Positions 45,037-56,643 of a stretch of DNA of 64,000 nucleotides are shown in pieces. Under the pieces are notes generated by a model, which was not told the DNA's origin, ran no database searches, and worked only from the letters and a program-made list of their open reading frames with translations. The translations under genes and the position numbers were made by a program. The stretch spans positions 15,593,880 through 15,657,879 of the forward strand of contig CM046855.1 in assembly GCA_025617745.1 (NCBI GenBank), written 5' to 3'. Source of the DNA: Heliocidaris erythrogramma (Eukaryota; Echinodermata; Echinoidea; Camarodonta; Echinometridae). The stretch's first letter is position 1, and each line of letters opens with the position of its first letter.

Positions 45037-45145
45037 TCGGAATTACGAACCCTTTTTCTTTTCGGAATTATGAAACCTATTTCATTTTCGGAATTATGCA
45101 CCATTTCATTTTTGGAATTTTGGACCCCCATTCATGGGAAATTTG
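45037..45145 (+). repeat. family B foldback fragment, one arm
   Basis: TTTCGGAATTACGAACCC and CATTTTCGGAATTATGCACC are family B units in one orientation only. GGACCCCCATTCATGGGAAA closely resembles the unit end at 29590. Confidence 0.65.
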
Positions 45146-46034
45146 TGCTAAAGAATAAGAAAGTTACATAAATAAATGTTTGAAAGCTAAGATCACTATT
45201 TATTGTATGGGGAATCTCGTATTGGCAATGCGGTCATCATGTGAGATGTCATACATGGAGAAATCTCCTATTCGGTGTGTAAATAATTATTCAAAATTCT
45301 CCCTTTTCCATTTTAATGATATAGAACATACTTTTTCATACCACTTTACAGTACTTTGTATGATATTTCTTCCGTGTTTCCTATTTTGGATATTGCATTA
45401 AGTATTTATTTTCCTTTGCCCAAATGTATTAAGTATGTTTTCATAAAGTAGATTTCCTTCTAAAAAAATTCTTTCAAGTTTGAGCATATTCCTTGATAAA
45501 TTTCTTCTTAACTATTATAAAACAACCTGTAACACAAATTGAATACATTGTATATTTATTAGGAGTAAAATATATTCTAGTATGCTAAACGATCAACTAT
45601 GTGAGAATGTTCATGCGTTCGTAGAAATACTCTGCTTTACCAAAAATGATAAATCTGTGTGTTTACCTTTTAAGATAACTGCCCAAATTTTCGGTGTCAC
45701 TGGCATCAATGTTATAGGGGTAATAAGGTATAATTTACCATGCAAAATACGTTAAAATACAACAAAGTTGAGTGCATACATTAAACAAGAATTAACAAAG
45801 GAAATTAAGACCTGTTTTTCCGCGATATCTGACACGAAAATAAATTTAAACCAAATTTTCCCAATAGCCAGACCAATAGAAGTGCAATATTGATCTTGAT
45901 AGAGTACATTTTAACGTTCTGGAATTTGTGAGGTGTGCTATTTTAGTTGTTTTGGGGGCACTCATTGTTCCTATGGTTCGCTTTTACTGAAAGATCGTTT
46001 TTATAAATGTTCATAAAACGATATCCCATACCAG

Positions 46035-46245
46035 GAGGTTCAAAATTCTGAAATGAAATAGGGTTCGTGATTCCGGAGAAAAGAAAAGATATTGGGTTCC
46101 ATTTCATTTTCGGAATTATGAAAGTTCGGATTTATGGACCCTATTTCATTTTCGGAATTATGAACTTTGTGTCATTTTCGGTATCGCAAATCTTCGGTAT
46201 TACGAACATTCGGATCAACGAACCATCGGAAAACGACATGTAAAT
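46035..46245. mobile_element. foldback element, family B, short copy
   Basis: Units in one orientation (GGTTCAAAATTCTGAAATG, GGGTTCGTGATTCCGGAG) are followed by inverse units (CATTTTCGGAATTATGAA). It ends AACCATCGGAAAACGACATG, matching the inverse of the start at 29168. Confidence 0.7.
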
Positions 46246-46574
46246 GAGATTTAACCCGTAACCTTTGAAACTGTAATAGAACACAATAAGTGCATATTTA
46301 AGGGTACAAAGTGTTGGAAATGCAACATGTCGGGTTTAATAATGCATTTCTAAAGGTACTGTTGTTGGACAAATTTTAGCGTTCCAAGTTTAACCACATA
46401 TCCACAATTATTGTACATAATGAAAAGTGTCATTTTGAATGAAACTAACACTTCTCTTTTATGGACAAAAAGTAAAGAGAACTAAGAAAATGTGTTACAA
46501 AGCTATCAAATCGAATTAAAGAAAGGTTTAATCGAATTTTATAAAGAGTTAAACAGAACAGTTAGTTTACTCAC

Positions 46575-46632
46575 CAGCAAGAGTCAGAATAAGTAACATA
46601 TGAACCAAAGGATAACCATTTGAAGACGGCAT
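46575..46632 (-). CDS. novel secreted protein, exon 1 (signal peptide)
   Basis: From the ATG at 46632 the exon encodes MPSSNGYPLVHMLLILTLA and ends G|GTGAGT in phase 1. A hydrophobic VHMLLILTLA core followed by small residues is a plausible cleaved signal peptide; with exons 2-5 the product is about 349 residues. In-frame upstream ATGs at 46650 and 46800 are possible; the latter adds 56 residues and would mask a standard signal peptide, so I prefer 46632. A TATA box sits about 210 bases upstream. All four introns obey GT-AG and all phases agree (1, 0, 1, 1), the main evidence that the five exons belong together. I recognise no family for the product. Confidence 0.65.
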
Positions 46633-46842
46633 GATTTCACTTTCTTGCATGGGAATAAAGAAACACAAACAACTATAGAAAGGATGAACATCGATGAAGA
46701 ACATATAGCACAGACCAAGACGCCATGTAGCAGATGTAGAAGAAAATTTTGAACACTTTCCGTGCCCGTAGCCCTTGAGCTCAAGACGTATTAATACCAT
46801 TCAGATAAAGCGGCAATGGTGAGTTGCAAGACGTCAGTTCAT

Positions 46843-46850
46843 CTTTTATA
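46843..46850 (-). promoter_or_regulatory. TATA box of the novel secreted-protein gene
   Basis: On the minus strand the sequence reads AAATATAAAAGATG. TATAAAAG is a consensus TATA box and would place the start of transcription near 46815, giving a leader of about 180 bases before the chosen ATG. Confidence 0.5.
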
Positions 46851-47782
46851 TTTAATTTCTGATCATGTGCGGGGGAAGGAGAGAGATGTCTTTCTCTCCC
46901 TACAACTAGATGCCTTCCTTTTTCTTTTCTCCATCTCTCTCAGTTGACAGATAATTACACAATCTAGACGTGGGCGGGTTGTATAGGAATAGCTCAGATG
47001 AAACATCGTGTAGGGCAATCAAGGTTTTAACAAAGTAGTTCAATTTGTTCTCCTTCTGCTTTGAAATGTGTTAAGTTTTCATATTCATTACACCGTTTAT
47101 CACAAAATGTACTATGACTATTATACTATTCAATTTTTAACTAAAGCAAATTTACAAATGGAATTAGCTAAATGGTATTTTTAGAGTATAGCAAAACAGT
47201 AATGTATGATAATAACAAAACGTACAGACAAAAGATCAGAATTAAAATTTTCAATCTATTATATTGAAAAGATGTACCATAAGTCACCAGGGAATGCATT
47301 ATTATAATCAAATGAAAATTTCATATTTAGGGGAGAAACTATTATCAAGCAATGCATACAATCAATTGGACATATTACTATCACAGGTTCTTAGAAGTCT
47401 GTCTGCGGCATACCGATTACAGTAGTAACTTCTACGTGGAATGTGATGTTATAGCTCTTATCATTGAGTAAATGCTCATGAATTCAATTAAGGCTCACAT
47501 ACAACGTCTACTAAATGTAGTTATTTGTCTCATGTGTATCAATGAAAAAGTCATGGTGTGCGAATAAAAACAAACTAACAGAAAATAACAAACTGTGCAT
47601 AAAAATTGCATAATATCCCAAGACGGTATGTAAAATGAGATATGTTTACCTTTCAGATATTCCTTTGTATAGAGTTAGAGGATAGTAATATAATATTGAT
47701 TCACGCGTAACACCCACACCCAAGACGTTTCTCTCTTTATTAATTTCTCTTTATTAATTTCAAATAGTATTTCAAATTTGTA
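46851..47782. other. upstream region of the novel gene
   Basis: AT-rich, no gene recognised. It holds the presumed promoter-proximal sequence of the minus-strand gene. Confidence 0.35.
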
Positions 47783-47953
47783 CAGTGGCGTATCCAGGGG
47801 GTGGCGCAACAGGCGCGCGCCCCCCTATTGGCCGTCGTAAAACAAAAAAAATTGCAAAAAAGAAGGGGCACCCCCTCCCCTTAGACCCCTCCCCCAGGAC
47901 GGCGATCAATAATTCCTGGCGCCCCCTATTGGGAAATCCTGGATACGCCCCTG
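47783..47953. mobile_element. 171-bp hAT-like MITE
   Basis: The ends are CAGTGGCGTATCCAGG and, inverted, CAGGGGCGTATCCAGG, with G/C-rich runs just inside. TTTGTA directly flanks both ends (47777-47782 and 47954-47959), which may be the core of an eroded 8-bp duplication. Confidence 0.75.
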
Positions 47954-48109
47954 TTTGTAGATAGCATGGTAATACACTGTGCTAGCTAGCAAATATTGGT
48001 TGTATTTTGTCTTTCTAGAGAGATATTTTTTGAAAGTTACAACGTTCATTTTATTTTAAGATTTTTCATAAAACCATAGCTTTGAATGGATTTTTATGTA
48101 AAATTAAAA

Positions 48110-48262
48110 GGAAGGATTCACCAAATATTGTGCTTTTTGTGATAAAAAGGAAGAAACTATGGTTCATCTATTTTGTGAATGTGACGAAGTCTCCTCAATT
48201 TGGGAAGTTTTACTTTTACCAATTTTGACAAACTTTTTGGTGTACCTACAGACCAATTTGTA
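48110..48262 (+). pseudogene. L1/Tx1-type LINE C-terminal zinc-knuckle fragment
   Basis: In one frame the sequence reads TKYCAFCDKKEETMVHLF then CECDEVSSIWEVLL. This is the C-x2-C...H-x4-C and (F/I)W pattern of the reverse-transcriptase zinc-binding domain at the end of L1-clade LINEs. Nothing else of the LINE is visible. Confidence 0.6.
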
Positions 48263-49061
48263 ACCTACTGGTGAAATACTACATTTATATTATGCAAGTT
48301 CCGGGCATCCGGGAACTTTCGTCGTGATTGTATGCAGGCGCTGGGTGAAAACAATAGCTTGGCAACGCGTAGCAACACATTGACTTTGCACGCACTTTGA
48401 CTCTATAAAAATAATATTTGTTTCTTTTCTTCGCGGAACGTCTTCGAAAGTGGAGGGGCTGAGTGGGGGGGGGGGGGGGGCTGCGTGTATAACCACATTT
48501 TTGCACTGCCATACATTTGCACGTGTTTACTGAAAAAAGTGGGGGCTGTAGATCCACGTGTTCCCTTACGAATATCGGCCCCAAAATGACTTCGTTAAAA
48601 TGACGCAAAATACGAGACTTTCATTAATAAGAAAAAATTAATATGAAATTAACCCCTATAGAATAAATAATCAGATTACGTATTGATATACATTATTATA
48701 ATGCGGAGTCCTAATTTAACACCAACATGGACATCAGAAGGGTTGGAAGTTAGTATCTATAGGTTTTATTTTCAGATCATTCTTTACAGGTGCCCTATTT
48801 TTCTTCTCAGAAAATTGTGCTTACTGTGAGAGTTACTCCCCTATCCCTGTTGAAAAAATATGTTACTCGTTCCGTGCCATATCTAGGGATTATGACGCCG
48901 GGGGCAAACAATGATTTTTGCGCCCCTCAAGTGCTGCCTGTGGCACGTGCCCCCTCTGCCCCCGTAGAAACGTCACTGCATTCGCTGTCCCTCCCTTAAA
49001 AAAATCCGAATATTTTAACCTATATATTATTTTGACGGATCATACTCTGAAATGTATTAAT
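48263..49061. other. no gene; G-runs and hAT-like remains
   Basis: A G-run of about 18 lies near 48463-48480. 48870-48980 (GTGCCATATCTAGGG, GCCCCCGTAGAAACGTCACT) looks like an eroded hAT-type MITE. Confidence 0.35.
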
Positions 49062-49190
49062 TAATTACATTTTATATAAAGCGCCTTTTAGTGTAAGTAA
49101 CTGATCAAAGTGCTTTAAGGTGTATTATTACCCCTGTCATGGGATTCAATAACAATGCCGCAAATAAAGTGCTCACTCTCATTTCCATTG
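49062..49190 (-). mobile_element. LINE 3' UTR fragment
   Basis: ACATTTTATATAAAGCGCC and CAAAGTGCTTTAAGG resemble, in the same inverse sense, the 3' UTR next to 32700 (TTTTACATAGCGCAAATTG ... CGCGCTTTAGAG). Short and diverged. Confidence 0.35.
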
Positions 49191-51617
49191 GGAGGATTCC
49201 AAAGGCACGGACGAGTGTTTTTTCCGTAATATTAACCTACCTAAGTAGGGTTTGACAGAAATAGATTGAAATTCGATTTTGTAATAGACATGGATATTGC
49301 CAACTTGACGGGCCTCTTTTCCCCAATGACTTGAAAAAGGTACATTCATAGGTCATCCCATATAAAACATCTCTTAATAACATTCTATTATCTGATCTTT
49401 GAAGGTTTGCATGGTGGAGCTTATAACGTGGAGAAGGTTTACGGTTCACCATGTGTGTTGGTAGGAGGAAAGGGAAAAGGAAATTAGAGATGGATAGACG
49501 AGAAAGGATGACAAGAGAGAAAAGAAGAAATAATCTTTCGTGACAATGGGTGAAGTCCTGAAAAGGACTGTAGACTATTCTATTATCGTGTGCAAAGTAT
49601 GACCTAACAAAAAAAACACACGAAATAATCATTAAATGATCCCGATACGGATTCCATGTCAAGATTCAACATTATATATGTTTTATTTAGATGATATATT
49701 CACAGTCAGCTAAAGAGAGACATAACAACACACAATGCTATTCACCTTACCATAGGTTTTCAGGCAATACCACCGTAAAACTTATCAAACTATGATTTAG
49801 TAACTGTCAGACAGTTGATTCAAGTTTGTTAAGAGGTGGTATTGAGCTAGAACATGGCTGTGATATTTTTATAACACAGGGGATGCCGATAAATTTCAGA
49901 TTTGAAAAGTGTCATTAAACAAATGTCCTCGGCAACGGTGGCCGTAAAATATGAAGTTCTATATATTTTTCTTAAGTCCTGTCCTCTTCAGCAATTCAAG
50001 GACCCGAATTTTCAATCAACATCTTTTTGCCTGTAACCGAAAGGTCTCTTTCATCTCTTCATATAGCAATTTTGATTCAGGGCGGATCATGAAGGGGGAG
50101 GGGGTAATTTGAAAATCGTGCAAATGCACTATTGGTATCATCCCAACCGTTTAACACGTGGACGGGGCTGGAAAATTATCCAAGACAGGGAATTGAGATT
50201 TGTAATAATGCGCAAAATTAATGTTCTTAACTCTGAAAGAAATTTGGAGGGAGGAACATTTCATTATACTAACGGAGTAGGTATGGGGAGGGGTGCCCCA
50301 TCCCAACCTGAGAAAATTTTAAAGATTAAATATCTCCAAGACTCGTTATAATTCACCAAGTATTCTTAGTTTAATAGAAAATTGATGAATGGGACACTAC
50401 ATGTTATATCCTGGGGGGTTTTCCATCCCAACCAAGAACATTTTAAGATTGGATTTTAAAATTCCTCCTGGCGTGGTATAATAGAGAAATTTGTTTTAAT
50501 ATTTGAAAAAGAAATTGATGGACGAGTCATTACATGGGATACATATACGTAAATAACCCAGGTGGGTTTCACCTTCTACCCCGAGGAAAAGAATTGAGAT
50601 TTTATATCCTCTAGGCGTGTTATGATGCAACAAATGTTCTTAGTTCTTGCATTAAATATTTTTTTCGCAGCCCTGTGCTAAATTATATTAGAATTTACAA
50701 TTTAAAATACATGATACAATTATAAAAACACGAGAGAACGGGGGCCATGACGGGGGCCCCTAGCGTGTGTGCGCTAGCGTGTGAGAAGTGTGAGTGCGTG
50801 CGTGTGTTTGCATTATTTGGCGACGAAAATTATCTAAGATAGAGATGCAATGTGAAGTATGTTTTATTTCAATTTCATGTTTAGTGCGATTTTCTTATTC
50901 TTGATATTTTGAAATGATACCTAATTTTGTGAAATTTGATTCGCCTCCGGTAACACCCTGTGTTTTCTTCTTCTTCTAGTATTTTCTTTTAGTAATGAGC
51001 ATAATCATGTACGGCAATATCTTGTCACGGCCCGGGGGGGGGGGGGGTGACATTATTACAATCTTCAAAATTTCCGGGGGGACACGTCCCTCCGCCCCCC
51101 CCCCCCCCGGAATCGCCGCCCATGAACATAATTTCGTTCGAGGGTATTTTTGCAATCAGAAACAGACACTTCTTTCACGTCTGACACGTCAATCGCATCA
51201 AATTGTGTTTTCTTTTCCCTTCTTTCAGTATTTTCAGTAAGAATCACAGAAAATAGAAAGTTAATGTCCAGTCACCATATAATTATGATGGTGACAGTGA
51301 ATAAACTTTTACGTCAAATCCTGTAAACAAGGTTACTGACATGATGTTAGGAAGATAAAAAGCCGAAAACCATATCTAGTTCATACGGTATTTGGGAAAT
51401 TTAGTTTGTATATTTTCTTACTGTCATGATGACGAAAATACCGAGGACTGATGATGTATTAATAGCACCATTCATCGATCTCGTCGCATTGTGTAGGAGA
51501 GTAAAAAGAACATCCCATTCACTTGTAGTCATGGCCAGATATTGAGCGAGATGTCCTCGGTGCTTATTACAGCAGTCACCTTGACCATGGATCTAGCAAG
51601 GTGGTTTATAAGATGAA

Positions 51618-51657
51618 CCAAGGAGGTACTATGCAAGCTTGCCTAGTACCTCCTTGG
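51618..51657. repeat. 40-bp palindrome with ATGAA on both sides
   Basis: CCAAGGAGGTACTA is followed after 12 bases by its exact inverse TAGTACCTCCTTGG. ATGAA directly precedes (51613-51617) and follows (51658-51662) it, as if a tiny hairpin had inserted with a 5-bp duplication. Confidence 0.7.
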
Positions 51658-52525
51658 ATGAACAAATTCAAGCACGTTCGCGTCTTGGTCAAAATTTGTG
51701 ACTATGTGAAATAGAAGCCAAGGAAATCATAATAACACTGATTGACAACCTTTTCTCCTAATTTTTTTAAATTATCGGTTGTTGATATACACGAGTTGGT
51801 TTGGGCCTAAAATCATGCTCGTTATAAAGGGAGCGCAAGCAAAGTGTGTGCTAAGCATAACTAGTGTGGCAATGGCCCAGGGATCAGATCTGGCCCGCAA
51901 ATAGTATCGAGTGAAAAAAGAACGGAAAATCAGATTATGATTCGGTTTAGCTACATCCCATTAAATGACGATCTACGGGACTGACGGTGTCTTTCTCGCG
52001 GTCTCGCGAGCTATTGGTCAACTTGGATATTCCCATTTCGTCTGACTGGTAGCATAAATAAAAGTCAGAAAATTGGCTCGCTAGTTATAATAGACTTTCT
52101 ATCATTGTATATTTAGGGTCACAACAAAATATGAACATGAACTATTTATCATTGTTAAAATTTTATGATATTCATCAGTCGGGAGGGAAGGAGAACAGCA
52201 ATTAATTATCTTCACATAGACAACGGTAGTCCGCGCTCAAATTGCCCATGGCATGGATGATACTCAAATGACCTTGCTGATAAACTAATTTAAAACCCCT
52301 ATATAGCTGAAAAGCTCTATAATTATACGTTTTTTCCCCCAAAAAAGGATGTGCTTTTTTGTTGTTTATTATCTAAATAATAACACAATATGAAGAGAGT
52401 GTGTGGTTGGGTGGATGTGTAGTGAGTGTGCAATTGAAGGTATACTGTTCGTTTTTGCAGGCTCACTATCTGCGACAACATATAGTTTGTGCATATCGTA
52501 CACATACAGGCATAATATCGTCGGC

Positions 52526-52553
52526 GGGGGGGGGGGGGGGGGGGGGGGGGGGG
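52526..52553 (+). repeat. run of 28 consecutive G
   Basis: The longest of the many poly-G/C runs in the window, flanked by CGTCGGC and TGACGTC. Confidence 0.85.
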
Positions 52554-54304
52554 TGACGTCTTTTGTTAGAATAAAATAACGAAGGAGCAAACTTTTTGAC
52601 ATTTTGTTATAGTGAAATCCACCAGGATATAGACCGACAGCCCACGAGACAGACAATGTCAGTCCGGTTAAAGGTAATCAAAGAAGGCCAGCGAGCTCGA
52701 CATGGTCATCAGACTTTGGAGGTGTTTAACAAAAATCTCTGACAAGTCCGAAAGGAAAATTTTATCACTTTTTCAAGTAAGGGGGGGGGGGGGGGTGTAG
52801 AGAAGGCTCATTGTGTACTCAAAGTTTGCCAGATTGGGTTTTGCTGGGGACATGTGACCGCCCCTTCCTTGATCCGTCTCTGCTAAACTGATTCCAGTTA
52901 ATCCACTTCCTATGTCGAAGCTTCTGACGATATAATGTCGTATCGGAATTTCCTGTTTTAAGCCTTTAGTCTATTTCACGCCAACGCAGAATTCTACGGA
53001 ATAAAAAACCCAACGGTAAGGAAATTTTGATCTCAATAATTAGGACAACCTTATCCGACAAGTGATTTCTTCAGATATGTTCGGATAAAAATGTGATATT
53101 GCCTGTACCATATAAATTAATAGTTTTACCCCAATTAAATCGACTTTTTCTTATCTTTAAGGGCGTTTACAAATCTTCCTCTTTTAAATTACATCAAAAT
53201 TATTGGAGTTTCACAATTCGAATAAAGTTCTTTTAATGTCACTCAGCAAAATGTATTTCCAATTTTCATGGAATATAAACAGTCGATTAAAAGCACTTGA
53301 TACATTATATCAGTATGAACTAATGAGAAAGATAGATTGGTATCTGATCCTGAAATTGCGTTATAAAGAATGAATTCTAATTAAATTATGAATGGCTTTA
53401 ATAGATCGTAGTGAATGATGTACTGCGAACAAAAACAAAACAAAACACATAACGGTCTTCTTATACACCCCCAATACACCCCAAAACAAACACCCCCCCC
53501 CCCTCGTTAGTTGCAATATTTCAACTTTCTCATGAAAATGATACAAATTAGCATACGTGCCCATCTTGAATTCTTGTTTTCCTCAGGTGCCCCTACGAAA
53601 AAAGTGGTAAAAGTGCATCAAAATTTAGTATGATACTTTGAAACATGTCATGCATTTAGAATGTCATGCTTCAAGGTTATTTTCTAAATGCAATTTTTGC
53701 TCCGTCGCTACGCTCCCTCACCGACTAATACATAACATAATGAGTAAGACGATGCATCGTAATATTTTTTCTTTGTCCCCCCCCCCCCGAAAAAAAATGT
53801 ATGCTATACCCCTGACATGAATAGATACAAAATGGTTGAACGATAGTGTCACTGAAATGAGAAGGAAAGGATTTGTAATGTGTTCGTTTGTTTTACTTTG
53901 ATCAACACACCATATTTTGATGAAGAAGATATTGATAATTATACACATAAACAATTATCATAACATTAATCAGGACGATAGGAGGCAAACTTACACCGCC
54001 TGTCCTGGTTCATCATTTTTTAAACTGCCCTTTTGAAGGTGTCCACTTTTCCAAACAGATGAAATTACCACTCCCTGGCTCGAAAAAAAAATCCGTCTCA
54101 GTTGTTCGTTCTGCAGACGTTCGTCTAAACTAATGTTCAACTTCATTCATCATCTTTGATGTTCCTTTTCATTTTTCATGTTTGTGTCAATTCACCAAAG
54201 CATTAAGTCCATTGTCATCTGCTTGGTCAGGAAAGCTGAATGGCTTCTTACTCAACTATCCACTCATTTGGGCAAAAGCATGTTTTAATTTGACCAATTC
54301 TCTG

Positions 54305-54560
54305 GCATACATCTTTCATTTTTTTACTAATGAGGTGTCATAAAAAAGAAAAAAAATATGAACTTTTATGTATATTTTTTTTCTTCAAAATAATGACGTT
54401 TGCTATCCTAAACCTCACTCAAATTTGCAATTTGTGCGTGCAAATGAAATTTTGGTAGCGCCACTTTCTATTGTTTTAAATCAAGCATGTGTGAATTATG
54501 AAAATAATAAGTTGTACATGAAATGAAAGAAGAGAACTTGAGCAGAGCTTTTCATACACG
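54305..54560 (+). mobile_element. dispersed repeat shared with 62875-63130
   Basis: CTGGCATACATCTTTCATTT, GCAATTTGTGCGTGCAAATG, AAATTTTGGTAGCGCCACT and ATTGTTTTAAATCAAGCATG recur at 62875 in the same orientation. Confidence 0.65.
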
Positions 54561-54992
54561 TATATCTCATTAAAGAAATTATTCATTACTAGCAAAAATT
54601 ACCCGTGGCATCATGGGGGGGGGGGGGGGGGTGTCTTCTGCTATGTACAGACCAAGTACCCATTCACACTGAAGGGCAATTAGTTTATTGATGAAACATA
54701 TTTGAACAATTAATTCATAGCAAAGTTCTCTTTAAATATAGGTAGGAGGTTTAATTTAATTAACATTGGGGGTTAAACTGGGGGAAGAACATGAATATCA
54801 TTCTAGAGTGAAATCTAACTATAGAATAGAAAAAAAATGTATTGTAACACGGTGTATTTAGTAAGCAGTCAAGAGGCAATTATTGTAATATAAAAATGTT
54901 ATCATTACATGTATTAAGTCGAAAATAAATGTGTAAGTATATGTACCCTACAATGTACAACAGATTGCATTTGTTTGTAGTTCTCCAATTAA
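54561..54992. other. no feature except a G-run
   Basis: A G-run of 16 lies near 54616-54631; the rest is AT-rich sequence. Confidence 0.4.
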
Positions 54993-55897
54993 AGGAGAAT
55001 TACGCTCAAAAATAAAGACGATAGTGTTCAAAGGTGTTATTTATTCCTGCTTGTTAGACTATATGGCTTCGCGTCAAAATATACGAGATCGATAAAAATC
55101 AAGATTTTCTGAGCAAAATTTACCATCTGCTAGCAAAATGTATCGTCTGCTAGCAGCACATGGGGGCTGCCATTTTGTTTATGTGTACAAGAAGATTTTC
55201 TTAATCCAAATGCTCAATTGCCTTTTTAAAAATTAAAAACCCATTGGAGATTAAAAATAATATGGAATAGATATGTCAATTTATTTTTAAACTGAAGATT
55301 TCCTTAAATATTTCTGTTGAAAATCGATATTCGCTTAATAGAAATCTATTTTCTCGATACTGGACGTATGGGACGGAGCAAATTAATTCAAATTTTATGG
55401 ATGCTTCTTCCCTGAGCATCTATAGCGGCAAACTATGCATTCACCTGATTTCCGATAATGGACTTGAAAAGTCGGAATGCATGCTACATATATTATGTTC
55501 TGCTCTGTTTGACAAACCCAAGAAAATAGATTTTTGTAAAGCAAAACCAGACAATTTAAAAGTATCATTATAAAGATTTAATTTTTATAATACATGTAAA
55601 CACCCACTTTATATTTTTCGTCACATATGGGATTTTAGGTAATGAAGAAAATCAATTTAGGATTTGGATTCAAAATATCTTCCTGACTGGAACATTTCTC
55701 AATGGTTCATGTACAACTCCAAATCAGCAAGAAAATGGCAGCCCCCATGTAAATGAGTAGGAGACGATAGCGGGTGTTGGAATATCTTTATTTATACCCT
55801 TTTCAGATATCTTATTAGAAAATGATTTAGGCCAATAAGTAGGAATATATTACACCTTCCAATATAAGTAAATTTGTAATCAGGGCTTAATTCTCCT
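54993..55897. mobile_element. 905-bp TTAA-target element
   Basis: The ends are AGGAGAATTACGC and, inverted, AGGAGAATTAAGC, each preceded by TTAA (54989-54992; 55898-55901). Farther in, GGGGGCTGCCATTTT (55163) is inverted at 55733 as AAAATGGCAGCCCCC, so the arms pair beyond the termini. It is noncoding and of Kolobok or piggyBac type. Confidence 0.75.
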
Positions 55898-56643
55898 TTA
55901 AGCTTGCCGCAATATATATAGTGGAATGTTGAAAGAAGCGAGAAGTAGAGTGGAATGTTGAAAGAAGCGAGAGAGAGAGAGAGAGAGGGAGAGGGTTTAG
56001 CTTCTGTCATGAAAAGTGATAAGATTTGTAGGGCTTCCACTGGCATGTTTAGGTTTCTGATATTATTTTCCCCTGGTAGGTTAAGTAGTTATGCATTAAA
56101 GGAATTGATATAAATCTTTGAACATACACTGAAAATGGAACTCTTATGGAACTCGTGCATCTTTTAAACGTTATATGAGCATCTTCACTTATTAGAATAT
56201 AATATTCAGTTTCCATTCAAATAAATAACAATATTGACAGGTGTATGTTAGATCGTGGCGGATTTAGGGGGGCACATCCGGCCTGTCCCTCCTCCCCCTT
56301 TTGGAAGAAAAGTGTGCATTGTGCCCCCCCCCCTTTTTAGAACGAAAACCTTTTTTTTTCTTTCTTTTTCTTTTTCTTTGCTTGTCAGAGAATTATGGAG
56401 GATAACTGGACCCCCATACCGCCCCACCCCCACTCGACATCGAAGCCGAAATAGAGCCGTTCCCGATGTCCGATGTGACTGAAATTCAGGTGCTAGTTTT
56501 CAGATTAGATCTAACGTTACATGTACAACCATGCCATATACATGACGTGTATTCACTGGACGTGGACGGAAACACACTGACTGAAGGCCGAGTGTGTACA
56601 TGTAGATATATGTACACGCGGTGCAACGGTTCATTCATCTATG
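55898..56643. other. no gene; GA and pyrimidine microsatellites
   Basis: GAGAGA at 55969-55988; a C-run and TTTC-rich patch at 56324-56380, probably part of a one-ended hAT-like remnant starting GGCGGATTTAGGGGGGCA (56257). Confidence 0.4.

Larger units (their letters stand above)
49191..54304. other. noncoding region with poly-G/C runs
   Basis: No exon could be supported. Homopolymer runs: G near 51032-51047, C near 51096-51108, G28 at 52526-52553, G about 15 near 52780-52795, C near 53491-53503 and C near 53778-53788. A 40-bp palindrome lies at 51618-51657. Confidence 0.4.
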
